A stretch of 64,000 bases of DNA, taken from the NCBI GenBank assembly GCA_963681505.1, contig OY811993.1, positions 2,638,992 through 2,702,991 of the forward strand. Reading direction: 5' to 3'. Origin of the DNA: Eunapius fragilis. Lineage: Eukaryota > Porifera > Demospongiae > Spongillida > Spongillidae. The position numbers and the translations under genes were made by a program. How positions within the stretch are numbered: the first letter of the stretch is position 1; every line of letters starts with the position of its first letter. The notes beneath the pieces were generated by a model, which was not told the DNA's origin, made no database searches, and saw nothing but the letters and a program-made list of their open reading frames with translations. Positions 1 to 11,300 of the stretch are shown piece by piece.

Positions 1-1500
1 ACTATTAGTATGCCCAACTCTGATTATATGTTGGAGCAATCCCTACACTCATAGCTACAACCAATTGTGCGATGTATTTATTTGAAGTAACACGGTTTGC
101 ATTTTCTTAATGGTAATCGGTTACGTAGTACACTTTTTTCATACACTGTTTTTTTCGAATTCAGCATGCCCTGGTCACTTATGTTTGCCTAACTAGAGAG
201 TCTAGGTTGTATCACATGTAAATTCAGCTTCTTTAGGTAATGTACAGCGGGTACAGATGTATAATTTATTCATACCAGTCCAGTATCATAACATCGGTTA
301 ATTTATTAATATATATATATAGGTCTACGGCATGCTGCGGCTTGCATGTTATGAAAAACATAGAAAGTCAGTTTGTGACAAGTGTGATGCAGGAACACAT
401 TGTACCAAGTGCTAGAGGTGCCTCGATCGCTGACGTGGTAGACCGAAGAAGGTTTCTGTGCCAATAAACCCGGAGCAGCACACAGCAGCTAGATGTAGAG
501 TCGATCTTAATGAATCTGCCGTCGAAGATGATAAAGAGGATGACACACAGGTATTTCAGTCATCAATTTCACAACTCAAACACAGATAATGAAGGTATTG
601 GAAGCTATGGGCTGTAAGGGACATGAAACCTTTGTGCGGCGGCTTCGAAGTTAACCGATAAAGCAGCATATGTGATCGGATGATGATGTTGATATTGATA
701 TACATGTACCAACCATCAATAGAATAGAGAATGTGGCATCCTGGCCTGAGCACGAATGCTGGTTCTTACAGTAACTGGAACCTGAGGAACCATCACAAGG
801 GGAAGGTTTTCAGTTTTAAATCCATTCTGGCTCCATTAGACCAGTTGCAGGAATTCAAACAGATTTTCCTTCTGATGATCTCCCACCATCTGATGCTACC
901 ATGCTCGCCAGCATAACCTCTAACATCAGAGATGCATTGAAATTGTAATGTGAATAATGTTTCATCTCTTTGAATGCAAAGAGACTGCTTGTGCCTTTAG
1001 CAGATGCACCAAGGAAATACATGGCATCCCTTCTCACACTGAATCTTGGTTATGTAAATCACTATGTTTCAAGCTAACGTAGACATCTTGACGTAGACAT
1101 CTTGATCTTTCACATGGGTTAAATCTTCAGAATTATGCTGAGACACACTCTCATGTGAGGATAGCATTCACTATGTTATAAGCTTTGTGTACAGCAATGA
1201 CATCATATGCCGATTTGCGTGGCAAGCTACAAAAAACGTACTCCTAACAAGGATTTATGGTGGAAGGATCTGACGAATTGACATGTACATGCAATGAAGT
1301 CTTTGGGGTACTAAGGCATGACATCTCTATGATCTATAAAGTGTACCTACCTGGAAAAGCACACCGAGGAGATGCCTGGCTAAAAAACCAGTGGGAAGAA
1401 CCCTGTTCTATGATATTGTGAACCACATCACTGGTGGTGGAAAGCATCATGAAGCACGGGCTGGTGTTTGACTAACTTTCACAAATAACTTTGTCATTGT
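1..1500. other. No gene recognised; decayed sequence
   Basis: Only short, stop-interrupted reading frames are present and none shows a family I recognise. A 14-bp direct repeat (ACGTAGACATCTTG) occurs twice around 1080-1110. The stretch reads like the decayed upstream part of the coding remnant that follows. Confidence 0.4.
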
Positions 1501-1628
1501 TGACAAAGTAATCGATGTGCTTGCACCTGTCTCAGATATAGACCACACATTTTGTGACACATTGTACAGTCTCCGCTCTGATGTGTATACATTTCTCAAC
1601 TACTGCTTTGGGGTTCATATGAGAGAGG

Positions 1629-2230
1629 GTGTCAATGCATTTGATGAATCGGTGTGCCTTACTATGTGTCATCCTCAGGAACATGATGAGAGCTTACCAG
1701 AAATTGAATGAGTTGATTCAATATCAATATCCAGAGCGGCTTGATGAGTCTGCAATACAGTCTCAAGTTGTTAACCCGGTTCGAAGCCAGCTCATTTCCT
1801 GTGCTAGGAGTGTTGGTAGTGTGTTGGAACACAATGAAAGCATAAGAGCTACCACGCACTCGCCAGGATTTTTGCTTGACCTTGTGCATGACAAAAAAAC
1901 CAAGCAAGAAATCTAATCCCGGTAGTCACCTGGAATGTTGCACCTGCCGCAGCCCTTATCACTTTTATGATAAGCTGAGGCATATGGCGCTGTCCAAGCT
2001 AGATGAGGACCCTAGTAGGTTGGCTGAAATTGCAGATGTACTTGTGACCATTCATCAATGTGAGTACCGGTCTTATCGCTACATGGCTCATGCTATGCAG
2101 GCTGCCCATCAGGACCACAGAATGAAGCAAGCCATGGCATAAATGGACTCCAAAACTGCTTATTTAGTATTTAACTTTAAGCAAAAGTTCCTTGCCAAGG
2201 GTTTTGTGTACAGGCACAGAAGTGTAAAAA
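1629..2230 (+). pseudogene. Decayed mobile-element-type ORF of unknown function
   Basis: Two overlapping frames carry protein-like sequence. The first (1629-1916) is helical and includes QYQYPERLDESAIQ. The second (1876-2142) has a cysteine cluster (LECCTCRSPYHFYDKLRHMA) followed by acidic, helical sequence. It ends at a TAA and is followed in frame by MDSKTAYLVFNFKQKFLAKGF. That run resembles uncharacterised repeated invertebrate proteins with a (D/F)-x-KQKFLP-type motif. The frame switch, the internal stop and the lack of a clear start make it a relic. I do not recognise the family, and the link to transposons is inference from its repeat-like surroundings. Confidence 0.35.
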
Positions 2231-2406
2231 GAGCTACAAAAGGAGTATCTGTGATGTCAGTAAACAAGAGAAGCTCCACAAGGAAATGCAAAATAACATT
2301 AGATGAATTTTGAGCCATTTATCCACAGTGTGCCAAGTGTTTGTACCATTTCAGATCACCTCTTCTCTCTGAACAGCATGTCTGCAGAATCTCAAGGTGC
2401 TCTTAA

Positions 2407-3698
2407 CCATACATTGATCAATGATAACCCCAGTTATCGTACGATAACCGAGGTTATCAATTTTTGTTTTCGATTTGTCTTTCGTGGAGCTAGAGTGATT
2501 TGCGTTAAAAACCTATTGGCATTGATCTCTGGCGTACTAATGATCGTATTCAGGAAGTGTTTTTCCAATTTCATTACCGGGAGTTGGGGTGTGAATAAAA
2601 ATAGGGCAGCAGTTGTACAGAAAATTTACGCTTCGGTACAATGAAAGCGCCAAAGGTTGGGGACAGAGTACAGCCAACTGCAGCAGCGGCAATGGGCAAA
2701 AAGCTAGCTACACAACGCTACGGGGCTAATGCAAAGGCCAAAAAGCTTTCAGGTGAAATTATAGCTTCAGAGAGTAGTGGATGTGGGTGCAAATGGAGGG
2801 TACACTAGGACGATGTCAAAATCAGCGAATCCGTTCACAGTTCTAAGGTACTGGAGAATGCTGGGTCTGTTGAGGAGATCAAAGATGATGTAGTCATGGC
2901 TGAACATGATTCAAACGAAGAGGTGTCGGCAGAAGAGCTAGCGGAGGCGGAACCAGAAATGGAAAAAGGCGGGGAACCATCATCAATCGACCCGTTAGTT
3001 GTCAAAGGCATTAAATGGACCATAGTCGATAATAGATGTAGATGAATGATTGGCTCATGATATTGTTTTGCTTGCTGGACACCCCAAGTATGTTAGAAGT
3101 AAGAAGACACCAGTGGTAGCAAGAAGGCCTTATTTAGATGTCATGTATGCAGGAATATGGCTGCGATGTACTGCAAGGCATGAACAATGTGTATACCACA
3201 CAACACCAACGAATGGTGATTGCTGTGTGGTGCAGCATCACATCTGCACGCAAGTCAAGGTGCATCAATTATCACCATGCATGGAGCGAGTATTTAATGC
3301 GGAATTGACACTTACATGTACCCAGACCAATAAACGGTTCCTTTCAATACTGCTTTCTGCTGTATCATTGATCACCCTGATGAAAATACTCTTAAGAATG
3401 ACATTATATAGGTGTAATACAAGTATAGTAACATGAATATTGTGCACAATGAGGCTAAGATTGCATTGCTTTTTTCTAGCTGTACCTAAGAGGTAACCAC
3501 AATAAGGTCGTTGTGAATGTGCATGCATCAATCATAATTCTCATAAGGTAATTACAGCTAATGACTATTTATATTTCATAAGATCATGGATACACCTTTT
3601 AGTGCAATTGTAATTATTAAATCTAGTTCTGAAGGCTCAAAAAGTAGTGCTGAAGTTTGATAACTGGAGTTATCAAATCTTGATCAATCTATGATTAA
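2407..3698. mobile_element. TIR-bounded DNA transposon, unclassified
   Basis: The left end reads ATTGATCAA, then GATAACCCCAGTTATC (2413-2438). The right end, reverse complemented, reads ATTGATCAA, then GATAACTCCAGTTATC (3655-3690). This gives inverted termini of about 30 bp with a 4-bp indel. The palindromic word GATAAC-N-GTTATC recurs just inside the left end (2443-2458). The 1.3-kb interior holds an acidic, alanine- and lysine-rich ORF remnant and about 600 bp of noncoding sequence. The superfamily cannot be assigned; no target duplication was identified. Confidence 0.5.
2641..3042 (+). pseudogene. Transposon-internal ORF with acidic tract and one in-frame stop
   Basis: Translation from the ATG at 2641 gives a basic N-terminus (MKAPKVGDRVQPTAAAAMG), then KWRVH, then TAG at about 2806 where a Trp codon would fit. 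It continues with an acidic stretch (VVMAEHDSNEEVSAEELAEA) and ends near 3042 with DPLVVKGIKWTIVDN. Layout and position between the inverted termini suggest the N-terminal part of a DNA transposase. The acidic tract followed by a Trp-containing segment recalls piggyBac-type N-termini, but no catalytic domain is present and this is weak inference. The longest minus-strand frame here is a shadow. Confidence 0.35.
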
Positions 3699-4044
3699 CA
3701 TTGCCATGAAACATGCTGATCAACTTTGAGTTCGAATGGACTTCTCTATTGCTGGTACTATTGAGCATGTTGTTCGGTGATGATGAAGCAACATATGCAA
3801 CATTAACACTGCATAATAATTTGGATTTAGTTGTATAAAATGTGACATTTCCCTAGATACCATGTTTAATAACACATTTGCAGCACATTAATAGTAAATA
3901 CATTGTAAATGCAAATTATTATGCAGTAGTTAATACCAAACTTTTATGCAGATTGGGCTTATACAAAAAAAAAACATGCACCCAAAGCTCTGAGACTCCT
4001 TTAATGTTAGCAATGTCAGATATCAGATGATGGTGTCTATGCCA

Positions 4045-4219
4045 GATTGGATGAATTGCAGCTGCAGAAGGCAATTCGACTAAGTGAGCTTCCACTTCCT
4101 GGGAAGATACTTGCAGTGTACCAAAGAATTGGTAGCAAACCACATGCAGAATCTGTTGGTAAGAAACGTGGAATACCTCGTGCAGATCATGTAGCAGAGT
4201 ATGGAGAAAAGAAGGTTAA
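4045..4219 (+). CDS. Possible isolated coding exon, unrecognised
   Basis: An acceptor-like pyrimidine run and CAG end at 4044. About 58 codons of well-formed sequence follow (LDELQLQKAIRLSELPLPGK, then AVYQRIGSKPHAESVGKKRG, then ADHVAEYGEKKVK), reaching a GGTATTG donor-like site at 4220. It is charged and helical with no transmembrane segment. It does not resemble the OPA1 stalk sequence expected upstream of the exon at 8161, so it probably belongs to another gene or element. I cannot name the family. Confidence 0.3.
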
Positions 4220-4319
4220 GGTATTGATTGTGATATGCAAAAGGACCTTACAAAGTGGACAAAGCTTGAACTTCAAGCCTATCTGCCATCAGTCTGAAAA
4301 AAAACTGGAAATAAATCTG

Positions 4320-4977
4320 AACTCATAATTCGTACCAAGTAAAAGTAACACCTGGATAATAAACAGACACTGATAGTGTTACAGGGCGCCAATTTATTTG
4401 TTAAAATATGAGCAAGTTCGCAATGATTGATGTAAATAAGACTGGATACGAGACCAAAGCCATTGAGCAATCATCTGTTAAAAGACACATGCATACGCAA
4501 CATAGTTTTTGGTAACTGTCGGTTTTTATAGTCTAATTCAACGAACCGCATTTGTTTTGGAGTGTTAAAAGTAGTACGAAGAAAGTGTAGCTTCTATTGG
4601 TAAGGGCTAGACCTCGCAGCTTCAAATAAATGCAGAGTACGATAACTGTATAGATATAATACTGCAAGGTAAATTGCTTTTACCTATGATGTATTTAATT
4701 CCCACCAGCATGCCCACCAGGTGTTAAACAGGCATGCATGCAGTATTAAATAGTGAAACAGCTTACACAAATTAACTTCACACAAAATTGGGTACATGTG
4801 GGTTATCTACAAGCTGTATTTATGTTAGTGGCCTATACTATTTTGTGTACAGGTATTCCATATCATGCATTGTGAATCCTAAAAGTCAGGTCCAATGCCA
4901 TAGATCATGCTACAACATCTCTTTTGGTGGTACTGCAACTCAGCAAACGCTTTGATATCTAATGCACTCCTGTCGTA
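4320..4977. other. Intergenic or intronic AT-rich DNA
   Basis: I see no ORF, repeat array or RNA gene here, only scattered GCATGCATGC-type short palindromes. Confidence 0.4.
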
Positions 4978-5129
4978 ACACCCAACCTTGTTACAATATG
5001 TAGGTTATCTAACTATTTTGTGACTAAATTTTGCTTGTCTTGGTACCCTGCCTTTTTACCATATCTAGCTACCCAACCATCTTACAGTCGCTGGTTACTA
5101 TGTCTACCTAGACCATGAATAGCCCCCCA

Positions 5130-6010
5130 CACCTTAGGACCATGGCTACATGTAGGTCATCATTGTAAACACATACATTGCGTAAGTGAGATACTGTAAT
5201 CCCATCAGGGGGAAGCATATTACTGGTGAGACTAGGTGTTTTGAACCTCAGCAAGAGGCTGTTTGACCTTGTCATGGATAGTCCGTGTCAATGGCCCCTG
5301 CCACCTTAGAACCATGGCTATTTCATCATACAGTACATTGAGTTAGAGTAAGTGAGATTCTGTATTCCATCACGTAAGCGTAGTACTGGTGAGGTTATGT
5401 ATTCTGAACAGGCCCTGAGGCTCTCTGAACTTGTCATGGATTATGTACAACATGTATGTCAATGGCCCCTTCCACATGAGAGGTACATGTATGGTTATGT
5501 CATCATTGCACACACATACATTGAGTAAGTGAGATACTTTCCCATCAGGGAAGCATAACCCTAGTGAGGCAATGTATTCAGGACCTCACCCAGACTTGTG
5601 ATGGATAGCCCATGTCAATGGCTCCTCCCTCGCACTTGAGAGCCATGGCTACAGTGCATGTCATCATTGAGCAGACATACATTGAGTAAGTGAGATTACT
5701 GCAGGGAAGCAGGGTACTGGCAAAGCTATGCATTCTGAACCTCACCCAGACCTTGTTATGCATAGCCCATGTCAATGGCCCCTCCCAACTGAGGACTATG
5801 GCTGTATCACACATACATTGAGTAAGTGAGATACTGTATCCCATCAGGGAAGCATAGTACTGGTGAAATGAGACTGATGTCAATGGCCCCTCCCACCTGA
5901 GAGCTATGGTTATGTCATTGCACACAATACATGTACATTGAGTAAGTGAGATACTGTTATCCCATCAGGGGAAAATAGTATAGGTGAGGCTATGCATTTT
6001 GGACCTCACA
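5130..6010 (+). repeat. Left tandem array of the foldback element
   Basis: The unit carries recurring words in fixed order: ACATTGAGTAAGTGAGATAC, CCCATCAGGGAAGCAT, ACTGGTGAGGCTATGCATT, CCTTGTCATGGATAG and GTCAATGGCCCCTCCCACCT. About six copies can be counted from the GAGTAAGTGAGATAC word. Copies differ by substitutions and small deletions. Confidence 0.75.
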
Positions 6011-6039
6011 AGACCTTCATTGCTAAAAGCTTTGGTACA

Positions 6040-7130
6040 TGTACATGCTGCAGTTGGATGTGAATACTATTAGCACTCACAGAGGCCCAGACCTTTATCT
6101 GTTAGTAGTGATAGTGTTGTAATGATTTCACTGTCTGACAAGCAAGGCTTCCAACCCCACTGCAAATATAAGCACTATTAAAGAGGACAAGAACCACACA
6201 TATACACACACATACAATCACACACAATCTCTAAAGGACATTTGCACATTGCATTGCCTACGTGTAAGGTAGCAAGCTGAGGCCAGTCTATTGCTGATGC
6301 GCCTATGTACCCTAGAGTCCTTAGTACGCAGCAACAAGTGGAAACACACTCACCCTTGATTAGAACAATTGGTGTCATTAAACAGGTACATTTTTGATCT
6401 AAGTGACCCGGGCAGTCCTGTGTGGTTTGGATAGGGTAATGAACAGATCTAGACCCATGAGCCTTCCTATGTACCCAAACTTTAAGCAATACACTGAGAT
6501 GAGCTGAGTGATGGACCTATTGTGGTGAACAGACTCCACAGTCGTGGAGGCAATACCATCGCTTATTCATTTATGGAACTTGGAGGGTCTCTCCGTCATA
6601 CAGGACAATATTCTGCTCTGACTGTTGTTTGTAGGACATGGAACAATGGACTATAGGCTCAATAAGCACTGTGGAAGGAAGTGTTTAAAACAAAATTAAT
6701 AGCAGAATCCCAGACCAATATACAGCGCCTTCAGTTAACATCCATAAAATGCTGAGACAGGTTTTAAGTATGAAGTCATTCTTTCCCCATCTAGCCCAAG
6801 CTCTTAAAACATCTGATCCAGCCAAAAGGTTGAAGTGGACAGAGGGCTTCCTAGATACAGTGGAGCTAAGTTACACACATACATGTATGAAGAGTGCACC
6901 CATGAGGAACTATGAATTGCCATAATTCTATCACCGGGGCGGCCTCCACAAGCCATCATGTAAATGTGGAATTGAAAGGGACATGCACAACAAAGCTAGG
7001 GTTTAGATTGACCAAATCAAGGACTGCATCAATGGTCCGTATTTGGTGACCAATACTTCCAATTACAACAGGTTTGAATGGTGCATGATGTCTCCCCAGC
7101 AGGATGGACAAGGACAGACAGCCTCTGGTG
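6040..7130. other. Core of the foldback element, no recognised gene
   Basis: The core is single-copy sequence with a CA-rich patch near 6195-6235. The longest frame (6178-6489, minus strand) has no recognisable domain and runs through low-complexity CA repeats. No transposase motif was seen, so the element appears non-autonomous. Confidence 0.4.
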
Positions 7131-7139
7131 AGGTCCAGA

Positions 7140-7600
7140 ATGCATAGCCTCACCAGTACTATGCTTGCCTGATGTATCTCACTTACTCTATGAATGTGTT
7201 TGTGTGGTCATGGCTCTCAAAGTGGGAGGGGCCATTGACATGGGATATCCAAGACAAGGTCAGTCAGCCTCTGGGTGAGGTCCACAATGCATAGCCTCAC
7301 CAGTACTACGCTTCCCTGATGGGAGTATGGTATAAATGTATGTGTGTGAAATGATTATGTAGCCTGCCACGGTCCTAAGGTGGGAGGGGCCATTGAATGG
7401 CTATCCATGACAAGGTCAGACAGTCTCAGGGTGAGGTCCAGATTGCATAGCCTCACCAGTACTATGCTTCAAGGTGGGATTACAGTATCTCACTTACTCA
7501 ATGTACATGTATATGTACATGTATATGTGTGCAATGATGACCTAGCCATGGTTTTATGATGTGTCGGGCCATTGATAGTCTAGGTAGACATAGTAACCAG
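7140..7600 (-). repeat. Right tandem array of the foldback element (inverted)
   Basis: The same unit as in 5130-6010 appears on the opposite strand, with three copies of the GGGGCCATTGA word (near 7226, 7385 and 7562) and the TATCTCACTTACTCAATGTA word between them. The unequal copy number of the arms (six against three) suggests independent expansion or contraction. Confidence 0.7.
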
Positions 7601-7689
7601 TAAGGTACCAAGACAAGCTAAATTTAGCTAGAGAATCTACATTTTGTAACAAGGTTGGGTGCTACATGTAAGACAAGCTACAAACTGTA

Positions 7690-8160
7690 ACAACGCAGGG
7701 TACCAAAACAGTTACATACTGTATCAGAGCATACATGTACACCTGCAGTTTGTATCAGTGTTCTACACTGTCAATAATCTCCTAACCTTCTTTTAACAAT
7801 GCTGTATATTTTTCATCATGCATTTGTTAACACTAATACACTCATTGGTGTCCAGCTCTTTGCTTATTTGCTTGCATTCTGTGGATACCAATACACATAC
7901 CCACACACATACAGTAGCTCATTTACACTTAGAGGCTAAAGTATAGCACTTTCAAGTTTGCTAGAATCCTTACTTCCTAAATACATGTGCACATATACCT
8001 TTATCTGTGTTTTGAAGTTGGAGGTCTAACTACATCCATTTTTCCTGGACGCAGTCCTGACTATCTTCAGTTGTTACATGTAGATGATGTATATATATGT
8101 ATGTCTGTGAATGTCTGTGAATGTACCACACTACTTGTACACATGTTCACTGCCACCCAG
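7690..8160 (+). other. Intron 5' of the first visible OPA1-family exon
   Basis: The stretch has no coding sequence. It ends in a polypyrimidine-poor but usable acceptor (CACTGCCACCCAG, ending at 8160). The exon encoding the preceding part of the stalk should lie upstream but was not found in 1-8160. Confidence 0.4.
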
Positions 8161-8313
8161 GTTGGCCGAGACACATTATTTGACCAACTACACAAAAAAG
8201 TGGAAAGTATTGATGGTGGTAAATTTCACACACTGAGCCATGGTCTTCGTGAGGAAGTTGAGCGTCTTAGCAAGCAGGAACATAAGTGGGATCTTTACAA
8301 CATAGACCAGTTG
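8161..8313 (+). CDS. OPA1: OPA1 homologue exon a (stalk)
   Basis: 51 codons, phase 0 at both ends, donor TTG|GTAAGC. It encodes VGRDTLFDQLHKKV and ends EHKWDLYNIDQL, aligning with the OPA1 stalk helix containing the IFDKL and HKW motifs. A longer frame starting at 7987 is not coding upstream of the acceptor. Confidence 0.85.
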
Positions 8314-11300
8314 GTAAGCACAAAGTACTTTCACAATACAAATGGTATGGCATATATTGTACATGTTTTGCATTTATATGCATGTATGTATAAGAAGGGT
8401 ACGCATAGATACATGTATGTATGTATGTTTTGATCCTCACTTAAAATCAATGCATGTGCAGAAGTGTTTTATTTCAGCTAGAGCAGTTACAGTACATGTA
8501 CATGTACATTGTAAATTGGATTTGTTTACTGTAGTATCAAAATTGGTAAAGCTGATTCTACAAATTACTGATAGTACATGTATACCTACCGCTTCATCAA
8601 TATGCGCATGTTAAATTATTGTAATATCAGTATAGTTTGAATGCAATAACCAGTAATGCCCACGCTAGTAAGGCCTTTGTGCTTTATATGTGTTTGCAAA
8701 AACACTTGTTGTATCAATTTTGGTATTTAACATGCTATGTGTCCTGGGCTGATTCATGTAAACACTTTTAGAAATATGTGCAAATGTCTGCTCTGGATGA
8801 CAAGGACGTTCCTTCTGCTGAGCAGTGGCAATCTGCATGCAACTTCATGACTGCCTCTCTCAAGAAATATATCAAACAGGCTGAGGATGATCTTAATGCA
8901 TTACTTGGCCCTACTGCATTCTATGATAGGTGGATTAAATGGAAATCCCAATCTCATATTCAGGTGAGCCTGACAATATTATAATTAATTCATTTTCAGC
9001 AACATATTCATAATACATGTATTCATACACTTTGGAAAAAATAAAGATCCAATGGTAGAGTACATGTAAATCTCGCTCCTATATCCCTAGAAAATTTTTT
9101 ATTCTATTTGCAGGTTTCTAGGGATAATAGCTGAGCGTGTTATTCTACATACTGCGTGATTATTACCCAATGCTGAACAGCTATTTCTATAAATTGACTA
9201 TAATCTCATTTCAGTTAAGCCACTTAAACTTTTAAAGCATAAATAATACTAGCGTCCACCTCTATTTTATTCTATTGCATAGAATAAAAGCTACAAATTT
9301 TTACCATCTATGTATCCCCGTAATCGCACTGCCTTAGTTCCACTACAGCTTCCGCTCTTAACATTTGTGTTTGGGATTCTATTTGTAGTGTGATGCTGTA
9401 TACAATATCTGTGCACTGGATGTCTCAATGAAACATGGTTTTCACGATATTCCAAGTTATAGTTTTTTTATTCTATTTTTTTTCTATTTGAGAGTTTCTA
9501 GGGGTAATGATACACTTAGAGTGCCTGTCTAGGTACCTAATTCATATATGGGAGTGAATCATTATGCAAATGTATATTTTAAACATCAAAATGCAGCATT
9601 TAAATATTTCCAGAACTCTTGCTGGTATTTATTAGGCTTTAATTTGCATGCCTATGGATGGAAGTACCGGTAACTGAGAGATCGACGGGGAAATAGAACT
9701 CACTAATCCCAAACGGGGATCAAACCAACAACTTATTGAAGTCACATATCTAAACGGGGATTGAGCCATCAACCTATTGAAGTATCCCAAACAGGGATCA
9801 AACAATCAACCTGTTGAAGTCACCTATATCCCAAACAGGGATCAAACATCAACCTGCTGCATTCTGTTCACTTTGTGAGGCACATCCGACCTGTGCAATT
9901 AGTTTTTTTATGAATTGCATGTTAGCAGTATTTGTAATCAATGTGCAGCAAAAGTGCATCCATGCCTCACTCCAAATTAGTATGTAAGCAACGATTGGAG
10001 AATACCTGTCTGAATTCACACGCTACACTTCAAGAACTTGCACGCTGCAAGGTGTCTTTCACTCCAAAACTGTTTTACTTCTTGAATACAATGTACATGT
10101 ACATGTATGTGCACATGTATATGTACAGCACCATTATAAATGTAACTTCCCTCTTTTTCCTGATGCAACTAAACACACATGTGTGAATATCTACATGTTT
10201 TATCACCATTAGGCTGAGCGATCTACTCTCGTCGAAGAATTCAGGAAAATACTCTTGTCAGAACCAGTAAGGTATAACTCCGCTAAATTAGCAATCATAT
10301 ATGTATTGTATTTTCTATAGAACCATGGAAGCAAACTTTTCATGGATGAAATCATTTCAATTCAGAGGTCTCTCAAAATCAGAGGATACAGTACTGCAGA
10401 AGATGAGGTAGTGCTATTTCTATTTGCTTTTAGGTCTGCATATAGGCGTGTATGTAGATCTTTTTAAATACAATGTGCATGTATCATGCATGTTACCTAA
10501 AATAATTCATTCCAATAAATTTGTATTTATTTTATTAACCTGTTTTGTTGATATAATGTATGTTATTCCAAACTGTAAAGGTTTAACATTCTGAATTTGT
10601 GGAGTGATTGTATATGGTTTGATGTAGCTCTCACCAGTGACCTGTTTTGTGCTAACATATGTGGACCATTTATGACTATGAACCATGAATGAACTCTTTA
10701 GCTGTAAACTTTTGTGGGATGATACCATGGAATATATACAATAAAACTGCAATGACCACAGGAAAGTTACATATGTATGAATGTTATAGCAGCCTATGCT
10801 AAATACATGTTACGTCATGTTGACAATATATCGACTGGTATGTGCATCATTATGCAATAATTCCAATCGATGTCTTTTGATATTGCATCAACATACTTGT
10901 AAAGTATTCATATCTATTATCATGCCATATTTCCTAGCGCCTATATTTCATACACGTATTTGACACCCTGGAACTCAGGCTTTAAATTTAATCTTACATG
11001 TAGCCACTGCTGGACTGAAAATTTCAATTACATGTATATCACAATTAATGGCCATAAAACAATTGCTTGTGAAAGTAAAAGGAGAGAGACGTAGACGATG
11101 ATGGATAAGAGATTTTTTGAGCTTTTGTAATTACACAACGTTCCTATTCCTTGTCTATGCTTGAAATCTAGTAAACAAATTCTTGGATCGTGGAATTTTA
11201 TCATGTTTTGTTTACACTTCAGGGATTTATCTGACCCACCCTTTACCCACCCGTGACTTTTGGGTATATCCATCTGTGAATATTTGGTGGTTACCACTTT

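Larger units (their letters stand above)
4978..7670. mobile_element. Foldback element with tandem-array inverted termini
   Basis: The left end (CACCCAACCTTGTTACAATA at 4981) is mirrored at the right end (TTGTAACAAGGTTGGGTG near 7646-7663). The next block (TACTATGTCTACCTAGACCA near 5098) is mirrored by TGGTCTAGGTAGACATAGTA-like sequence near 7576-7600. Between these and the core, each arm holds diverged 120-170-bp tandem units: about six on the left (5130-6010) and about three inverted on the right (7150-7560). The core (about 6040-7130) is unrelated single-copy sequence. This is the architecture of Foldback-type elements. ORFs read in the arms are repeat translations and are not annotated. 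Confidence 0.65.

Noticed and set aside
2303-2644. A 113-codon plus-strand frame
   Set aside because: It crosses the left terminus of the TIR element and shows no conserved motif.
3919-4143. A minus-strand frame opposite the possible exon at 4045
   Set aside because: It is the shadow of the better-formed plus-strand frame and lacks splice signals.
5578-5925. A 115-codon minus-strand frame
   Set aside because: It is the translation of tandem repeat units within the foldback arm; the protein repeats simply mirror the DNA repeats.
7987-8433. A single 148-codon gene at this position
   Set aside because: Only 8161-8313 matches the OPA1 family; the ends are intronic read-through beyond clear splice sites.
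9707-9862. Regular direct repeats that could suggest a CRISPR array
   Set aside because: Units are adjacent with no unique spacers, vary in length, and lie in a eukaryotic intron.
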